Below, piece after piece: positions 7,592 through 12,109 of a DNA stretch of 12,109 nucleotides (positions within the stretch are counted from its first letter, which is position 1; every line of letters begins with the position of its first letter). The notes under the pieces are model-generated. The model saw nothing but the letters and a program-made list of their open reading frames with translations, had not been told where the DNA came from and ran no database searches. The DNA is from Gemmatimonadota bacterium (lineage in GTDB: Bacteria; Latescibacterota; UBA2968; UBA8231): the NCBI GenBank assembly GCA_002712305.1, contig PATE01000054.1, positions 26,770-38,878 of the forward strand, read 5' to 3'. A program made the translations under genes and the position numbers.

Positions 7592-8627
7592 TCGGGTGCT
7601 CGGCGTGCCAGGTTTTCACGGCGGCTGGGATGGCCTGCAGGTTTTCCAGTGATGTCTGCAGCGGAATCGCACACTCAGGGCCGATCAGAGGAACCCCCGC
7701 ATCAAGGTTTGCGAACACTTCAGTCTCCACGTCTTGAGGTTCTCGAGCGAACAAGGTTTCAGGATTGTTGATGTTGCCCACCAGCGCGATGCGATCCTCG
7801 ACAATCGACATCGATTCGGCCGGCGTGTTCTTCGAATCAAAGTGGAAGGCCGCCATCCCCGTCTCGGCGATATACTGCATCCGATCTACTGTCCGGCCGC
7901 AGATATGAAGGATGATGGGACAGGACAGACTCTGGGCAAACTCGATATGCAGATCGCGTAGATAACGCTCGTAGTATTCGCCACTGACAAGGTCACCCGT
8001 GGCGTGATCGGGCAGGGTGAGTGCGTCGGCTCCGGCTTCGATCTGAGCGATACCGAAATCGACGGTTACCTGCTTCAGGTGATCAAGAATTCTGCGTGTC
8101 TGGTCAGGGTCGTCGAGGGACATCAGCAAGAAGGCTTCGACACCGAAGCAGTGGTAGGCAAGCGACCAGGGGCCCATGGTCTTGCCAATGATGGCGACCT
8201 CGTCCCCGTAGTCGCGGCGCAGCAAGCGAATCGCTTCCAGCACACAACTCGTGTCGGGGTGAGTCAGCAGATCCTTGGGGATCTCGATGTCCTGCGCCGT
8301 TTTCCAGATCGGCTGACTCATGCGTACGGTGGGCCAGTTGTCCTTCTGCTCCCACTGGATGTTGCAGCCCAGGGCAGAAGACTCCTGGATGATGCTGAAG
8401 ACGGGCATGACCGAGTCGAATCCGAGTTCGGTGTAGCCCGTGGCCGCCAATCGTGCCATGCGTTCAGGTTCACGATTGGCCTGTGGAAAGGGTGCATCTA
8501 CAAGATCCATCAGTTCCACAGTCGCCACGGATGTCGGATTGCAGATCGGCGTGCGATCCGTCGCTTCGCCACGCAGGGCGGCCAATACACGTTGGCGGCC
8601 ATTCATGGATGCCGGAGCGCTTGTCAT
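7584..8627 (-). CDS. MtaA/CmuA-like corrinoid methyltransferase (uroporphyrinogen decarboxylase fold)
   Basis: The 347-residue protein belongs to the UroD superfamily branch that includes MtaA, MtbA and CmuA, which move methyl groups between corrinoid proteins and thiols or other acceptors. Evidence: NGRQRVLAALRGEATDRTP at the N-terminus, GPWSLAYHCFG, and the Zn-site pattern LHICG (His241, Cys243) with Cys319 in GPECAIP. The PxWxMRQAGR motif of true HemE is absent, so it should not be called uroporphyrinogen decarboxylase. The start at 8627 has AAAGGA 5 nt upstream; a longer reading from 8807 would overlap the preceding gene and lacks family sequence. It lies 10 nt after the duplicated-motif gene and overlaps the corrinoid gene by 8 nt. 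It may demethylate an unknown methyl donor or methylate a thiol; the direction is undetermined. Confidence 0.9.
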   Translation of the reverse strand: MTSAPASMNGRQRVLAALRGEATDRTPICNPTSVATVELMDLVDAPFPQANREPERMARLAATGYTELGFDSVMPVFSIIQESSALGCNIQWEQKDNWPTVRMSQPIWKTAQDIEIPKDLLTHPDTSCVLEAIRLLRRDYGDEVAIIGKTMGPWSLAYHCFGVEAFLLMSLDDPDQTRRILDHLKQVTVDFGIAQIEAGADALTLPDHATGDLVSGEYYERYLRDLHIEFAQSLSCPIILHICGRTVDRMQYIAETGMAAFHFDSKNTPAESMSIVEDRIALVGNINNPETLFAREPQDVETEVFANLDAGVPLIGPECAIPLQTSLENLQAIPAAVKTWHAEHPNG

Positions 8628-8632
8628 CGTGG

Positions 8633-8638
8633 TCCTTT
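8633..8638 (-). promoter_or_regulatory. Ribosome binding site AAAGGA for the MtaA-like gene
   Basis: On the minus strand AAAGGA precedes the ATG at 8627 by 5 nt and abuts the stop of the upstream gene. It settles the start against the longer in-frame reading. Confidence 0.7.
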
Positions 8639-9312
8639 CATCGCTGCGCACTGGGGGCAGCCAACACGCCTCGGGCGGCGGCGGCCTCTTGTTCACGGAC
8701 CAGGGCCCGTACGTTGGGGGCACGTTGCAGGAGGAGGCCGACCAGAGCGTCGTGATCGTGGCCGCAGGCAAAGCTGACGCAATCGTTGAGCAGTTGACCG
8801 TCAGCATCCTCTACAGCAAGCATATCGCCGAGTTTCCGCAGGCCATTCACGATGACCCCCACGCGTCGCGCACCATTGTCGGCGTCTTCGGGTGGGTTGC
8901 CCGCTTCATCGGTTGCCTCGATGCGATACTGGCCATCACCGAGACCACGCGCCTGGATGGTCAGTCCTGATTTCCGATCGACAATGTTCAGATCGCAGGG
9001 GGTCGCCGACCCGGGCTCTGGCAATTTGCAACTTTCGAGAAAGGCGCGCTTCATCGCCAACAGATGATCCTGTCCGCAGTCGAAACACAGACACGTTGGG
9101 CCGCCTTGACCGGGTTGCAGGCCACCCAATCGGCAGATTCCGTCGACCACGTCCATGACTCGCTGCTGGGCACCGGGCAGTTCAGAGTAGGAATGAGCGC
9201 GATACTCGGGTGGATTCTGCTCGGTGCGATACAGGGCAATACTGATATCCTGATGGTGCGGATCCATCGAATGGAGTTCGACACGACGCCCCAGGTCAAG
9301 GAGACGACTCAT
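8638..9312 (-). CDS. Unrecognised protein with two copies of a C-x2-F-x-C-G-x-D-H domain
   Basis: The 224-residue product matches no family I recognise. It contains an internal duplication. Copy 1 runs about residues 22-95 with VVDGICRLGG (55-64) then CLCFDCGQDH (74-83); copy 2 about 115-205 with IVNGLRKLGD (154-163) then CVSFACGHDH (178-187). In both the motif is C-x2-F-x-C-G-x-D-H followed by a helix of the LLAMKRAFLE / ALVGLLLQRA kind. The repeat offset is 104 residues at the motif. Two Cys and one His per copy suggest a metal-binding or redox site, but that is inference. There is no signal peptide. The ATG has GAGAGGG 5 nt upstream and overlaps the GHL10 stop in ATGA; the MtaA-like start follows its stop by 10 nt. 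Its position suggests a helper or regulator of the methyltransferase system. Confidence 0.85.
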   Translation of the reverse strand: MSRLLDLGRRVELHSMDPHHQDISIALYRTEQNPPEYRAHSYSELPGAQQRVMDVVDGICRLGGLQPGQGGPTCLCFDCGQDHLLAMKRAFLESCKLPEPGSATPCDLNIVDRKSGLTIQARGLGDGQYRIEATDEAGNPPEDADNGARRVGVIVNGLRKLGDMLAVEDADGQLLNDCVSFACGHDHDALVGLLLQRAPNVRALVREQEAAAARGVLAAPSAQR

Positions 9313-10880
9313 TGGATCCCTCTCGGTTGGGGGGAGCTCATATTTCCGAGCCGATCAACGGTACTGACAGCGACCTGCAACAATCGTCCATCCTGCTCAT
9401 CCTCAGCACCCTCTGGCAGCAGGGGCAACCGGAATCCGGTGCGTGCCGCGGGAAGAATGTGGTGTTCCCAGCCCCGATGCTGGCGTTGCGCATACACAAC
9501 ATAGAGGAAGGGTCGTTCGCCACCGGATCGTCGCCACGACACAAGGGCGGCTTCACCACGCAGACTCAGGCTGATCTCAGGTGCCGGTGGCGGCTCGGCG
9601 TCCAACCAATCGGTCGGCGGGATAAGAGCAGGGGCAGAATAGGGACCCGTAGCCAGCGCCGTCGTCAGTGAATCATCGTGCGCCCCTGTGCGTTGCCCAT
9701 CCAGAGCGCGGGCGGAAAAATGGATATGCCCCGGGTTCTTCGGCAAGAGACCCCGCGCGACCATCACCTGATTGACCACTTCACCCACCGACCAGCCGCC
9801 CGGCCGGACCCGGCCGGTGTAGAGCCCGGGCCACAGGTGGCGACCGTGTGGATTCTGTCTTGTCCACCAGGACAACAGAACGGGAAAGCTCTGCGGAATC
9901 TGTGAGATGGGCCAATAGAGTTGGGGCGCATAGTAGTCGACCCAACCTTCATGGAGCCAACGCCTGGCATCGGCGTAGATCATCTCGTGTTGATCAAATC
10001 CTGCATCGGTGTGTTGGGGCACGCCGGGGCGCCAGATCCCGAAAGGACTGATCCCGACCTTGACCGAGGCCTTCGTCTTCTTCGCGCCTCGGTAGAGACG
10101 CTCGACGAAACGATCGACGTGGTGGCGCCGCCAGTCTGCCCGACTGAGTTGACCGCCCCCGTCGAGATAACGGGCCCAGCTCATCTGGTCTGGAAAGTCG
10201 GCGTGATCGTTGTAGGCAGGATAGGGGTAGAAGTAGTCGTCGAGATGGATCCCATCCACGTCGTAGCGCTCCACCACATCCAGAATCACGCGCAGGCTGT
10301 GGTCATGCACTTCCTGAAGAGATGGGTCCAGCCAACGATAACCCTTTGTCCCCAGCGTGACGGCCAACTCCGGCGATCGCCGGGCGATGGCGGTGGTGGC
10401 CAGTTTCGAGGGATTTGCGGGATGGTCGGCACGAAAGGGGTTGAACCACGCGTGCAACTCGAGCCCGCGAAGATGCGCTTCGGCGACCCAGAAGCTCAAG
10501 GGGTCATAGTAGGGATCGGGTGCCTGTCCCTGCACGCCCGTCAGGTAAGAGGACCACGGTTCCCATTGGGACGCGTACAACGCGTCACAATGAGGGCGCA
10601 CCTGCAGGATGATGGCATTGAGCCCGATCTCGACGGCCTTGTCGAGGATGGCCAGGGCTTCGGATTTCTGCTGTGCCGTGGGCACGCCCGGCTCGGACGG
10701 CCAATCGATGTTGTCGACGGTGGCGACCCACACCGCACGAAACTCGCGCATGGGCTCCGGGATGGGGGGGGGCGTCGTAGTCAGGGTCGGCTGGCCTGCG
10801 CAACCCATCACCAGGGTGACGGCCAAGGACATCCACCATCGTTTGACGGCACCACTCCATGGCAGGCGATTGCCGTTCAT
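9309..10880 (-). CDS. GHL10-family (DUF187) lipoprotein, putative glycosyl hydrolase
   Basis: The reading from 10880 gives 523 residues. The N-terminus has basic residues, a hydrophobic stretch (about 17-25) and the lipobox VMGC with Cys27, so it is probably a lipoprotein. Residues about 45-400 form the GHL10 TIM barrel: EFRAVWVATVDNIDWPS at its start, AIILQVRPHCDALY, GLELHAWFNPFRA, DGIHLDDYFYP (209-219, with candidate acidic catalytic residues), VKVGISPFGIWR, and DYYAPQLYWP. A Pro linker and a probable fibronectin-like C-terminal domain (about 425-523) follow. E. coli DigH/YddW, a related protein, cleaves denuded peptidoglycan glycans; a cell-wall or polysaccharide substrate is likely here. 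The start is uncertain (10910 or 10880; neither has a strong RBS). Its stop overlaps the next start by 4 nt. Confidence 0.88.
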   Translation of the reverse strand: MNGNRLPWSGAVKRWWMSLAVTLVMGCAGQPTLTTTPPPIPEPMREFRAVWVATVDNIDWPSEPGVPTAQQKSEALAILDKAVEIGLNAIILQVRPHCDALYASQWEPWSSYLTGVQGQAPDPYYDPLSFWVAEAHLRGLELHAWFNPFRADHPANPSKLATTAIARRSPELAVTLGTKGYRWLDPSLQEVHDHSLRVILDVVERYDVDGIHLDDYFYPYPAYNDHADFPDQMSWARYLDGGGQLSRADWRRHHVDRFVERLYRGAKKTKASVKVGISPFGIWRPGVPQHTDAGFDQHEMIYADARRWLHEGWVDYYAPQLYWPISQIPQSFPVLLSWWTRQNPHGRHLWPGLYTGRVRPGGWSVGEVVNQVMVARGLLPKNPGHIHFSARALDGQRTGAHDDSLTTALATGPYSAPALIPPTDWLDAEPPPAPEISLSLRGEAALVSWRRSGGERPFLYVVYAQRQHRGWEHHILPAARTGFRLPLLPEGAEDEQDGRLLQVAVSTVDRLGNMSSPQPRGIQ

Positions 10881-10933
10881 GTGAGGCGGAGGTCTGTCCG
10901 TCGGTCCCATCCGGGCTGCGGGTGTCTCACCGA

Positions 10934-11941
10934 TCAGCCGTCGATGAGTGTCCGGTTAATGAACTCGGTGATGTCCTCGATCTTCGCGAGTTCCGTGAAC
11001 ATCAGGCTTTGGCAGATCCGATAGGTGATGTCACGGAAATCGTCGTCCGCCTCCACCACAGGTGCACGTCCCGCCACCAATGCCAGCAAGAGGATCCCGA
11101 AATCACTCAACGCATCGCGCTCTACATCGGCGGCCTTCGGATATTCGGCGATGCGGAAATAGGACATCCAGAACACATTGATGGCTTCCAGGAAGGCTGC
11201 CTTCTGTTGATGATTGAGCATCGCCTTGAGGCACAGATCGGCCGCATAGAAACCCAGGTCGAAAGAAGGCTGGCCGTAGTGGGCGGTGGCGAAGTCGACC
11301 AGATACAGTTGGCCGTTGTTCACATAGACATTGCAAGGCCGCAAGTCAGCCAACACCAGGCAACGGCCGGGTTTTATCAGGTCCTTGGCGCGGCCCTCCA
11401 CCTGCTTCTGAATGTCCGGATAGGACTTGGCTACACTCTCATACAGAGGTTGGATGCGCAGTTGCTCAAAGGCCTTGAGATCCTTGAACATGGTCTTCAC
11501 TTCGTTCACACCCGCCGTCAGGTTGTGAACGGAGGCGAGCAATTCACCCGCCTGGGCGGCGATCTGCAGATCGACGCGCCCACCAACGAGCTCGCTATCC
11601 CACAGAACGGCATCTTTGGATGGCCCCGTGGTGACGAGGACAAAATTCGTGCGGTCTTCACTCAGCGCATCGGGGAAGATGTCCGGGGGCAGGATATTGG
11701 CAAGGATCTCAATACAATTCTTCTCGGCAAAGATGCGTTTGCGATCCGTCCACCAGCGTTCCTTGATCATGACACGTGAGTGCGCCTGTTTTACGATCAA
11801 TCGCTGTTCAGGTGTCGTGACCTCGTAGACCTGGTTTTTCAGCCCATCGCCGATCTGACGCATGTCGAGGATCGGTTCGCTTGAGCCGATACACTTCTTC
11901 TTACGCAGGTAGCCGGTAAGATTGTTCTTGTTCAGATTCAT
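10934..11941 (-). CDS. Aminoglycoside-phosphotransferase-fold protein, methylthioribose-kinase-like, with altered catalytic loop
   Basis: This 335-residue protein has the APH/choline-kinase-like fold. Seen: nucleotide loop GDGLKNQVYEV (31-41), LIVKQA with Lys51, a following RIFAEKN with Glu73, then LVLADLRPCNV in place of the usual HGDLHPGN (Asp199 and Asn204 kept, the His position is Leu197), and VDFATAHYGQPSFDLGF with metal-binding Asp216. The VKQA start and the DFxxAxYGxxxFDxG block most resemble methylthioribose kinase (MtnK), whose product feeds methionine salvage, but the loop differs from MtnK HGDLHTG. It may be an active small-molecule kinase or a modified one. The ATG overlaps the lipA stop by 4 nt and a GGGA lies 7 nt upstream. 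The substrate cannot be read from the sequence. Resistance to aminoglycosides is not implied. Confidence 0.78.
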   Translation of the reverse strand: MNLNKNNLTGYLRKKKCIGSSEPILDMRQIGDGLKNQVYEVTTPEQRLIVKQAHSRVMIKERWWTDRKRIFAEKNCIEILANILPPDIFPDALSEDRTNFVLVTTGPSKDAVLWDSELVGGRVDLQIAAQAGELLASVHNLTAGVNEVKTMFKDLKAFEQLRIQPLYESVAKSYPDIQKQVEGRAKDLIKPGRCLVLADLRPCNVYVNNGQLYLVDFATAHYGQPSFDLGFYAADLCLKAMLNHQQKAAFLEAINVFWMSYFRIAEYPKAADVERDALSDFGILLLALVAGRAPVVEADDDFRDITYRICQSLMFTELAKIEDITEFINRTLIDG

Positions 11942-12109
11942 GTAGGATTCCCATCCACTGCGGTGTTTTCGAGAGTCACCCGTTCCAACGCGGGCGCTGC
12001 CGCTGCCCGCACCGCTCGGCGCTCGAGGTCTGTTACCTGCTGTTCAGCATGGTAAGAACTGCGCACCATCGGCCCTGACTCCACATGCTTGAATCCGAGA
12101 TCTCGCGCG
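11938..12109 (-). CDS. lipA: Lipoyl synthase, C-terminal end (gene runs off the right edge)
   Basis: The visible 56 residues begin ARDLGFKHVESGPMVRSSYHAEQQ, the highly conserved C-terminus of lipoyl synthase; the serine of RSSYHA is the known ligand of the auxiliary [4Fe-4S] cluster that donates sulfur. LipA is a radical SAM enzyme inserting two sulfurs into octanoyl chains on lipoyl domains. The radical SAM CxxxCxxC part lies outside the window. An Ala/Arg-rich tail extends about 30 residues past the conserved block. The stop overlaps the start of the kinase-like gene in ATGA, so the two are likely co-transcribed. Confidence 0.92.
   Translation of the reverse strand, partial: ARDLGFKHVESGPMVRSSYHAEQQVTDLERRAVRAAAAPALERVTLENTAVDGNPT

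Noticed and set aside
7584-8627. Annotation as uroporphyrinogen decarboxylase (hemE)
   Set aside because: The fold is shared, but the HemE PxWxMRQAGR motif is missing, and the HxC...C Zn site plus the adjacent corrinoid gene fit MtaA/CmuA-type methyltransferases.
9921-11024. Long plus-strand ORF (367 codons) and the overlapping one at 10859-11779
   Set aside because: Both are shadows of the GHL10 and kinase-like genes in high-GC DNA; no family motif and no good start signal.
10934-11941. Aminoglycoside resistance gene
   Set aside because: Only the broad APH fold is shared; details look MtnK-like and the genomic context is metabolic.

Overview
The window is a compact bacterial chromosomal segment, GC-rich by eye. 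It has one transcription unit of about 10 genes on the minus strand, running right to left from lipA to mnmG. It also has one plus-strand gene for an exported CBM9-like protein, and the start of adk on the minus strand at the left edge. The housekeeping genes (adk, mnmG, lipA) and the TTG/GTG starts show it is chromosomal. No mobile element, phage gene, CRISPR array, tRNA or rRNA is visible. The phylum cannot be settled from this sequence. Exported CBM9-like and GHL10 proteins next to corrinoid methyl-transfer genes would suit an uncultivated lineage such as those around Gemmatimonadota or Latescibacterota, but that is only a guess.

Layout. Positions 1-285 (-) hold the N-terminal 95 residues of adenylate kinase. 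Positions 286-448 are a divergent intergenic region with a perfect TATAAT on the plus strand. Positions 449-1615 (+) encode a secreted CBM9-like protein that converges on mnmG. The minus-strand operon, in transcription order, is: lipA (C-terminus only), a methylthioribose-kinase-like/APH-fold protein, a GHL10 lipoprotein, a duplicated C-x2-F-x-C-G-x-D-H protein of unknown function, an MtaA-like (UroD-fold) methyltransferase, a corrinoid protein, a small four-Cys protein, a RACo-type corrinoid activator, a homocysteine S-methyltransferase, a small 'virulence factor'-family (PF13769-type) protein, and mnmG. Most junctions are 4- or 8-nt overlaps or gaps of 16 nt or less, so the genes are probably co-transcribed and translationally coupled.

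How the genes work together. The core at 3528-9312 is a split cobalamin-dependent methyl-transfer system. A Zn-type MtaA-like enzyme and a corrinoid carrier exchange a methyl group, a ferredoxin-ASKHA protein would rescue oxidised Co(II), and a Zn-type homocysteine methyltransferase would make methionine. No folate-binding methyltransferase domain and no MttB/MtaB-type substrate methyltransferase lies in the window, so the methyl donor is unknown. Three small or uncharacterised proteins (8638-9312, 6512-6832, 3528-3860) are embedded in the operon. They are the best candidates for undescribed parts of the system, above all the internally duplicated 224-residue protein.
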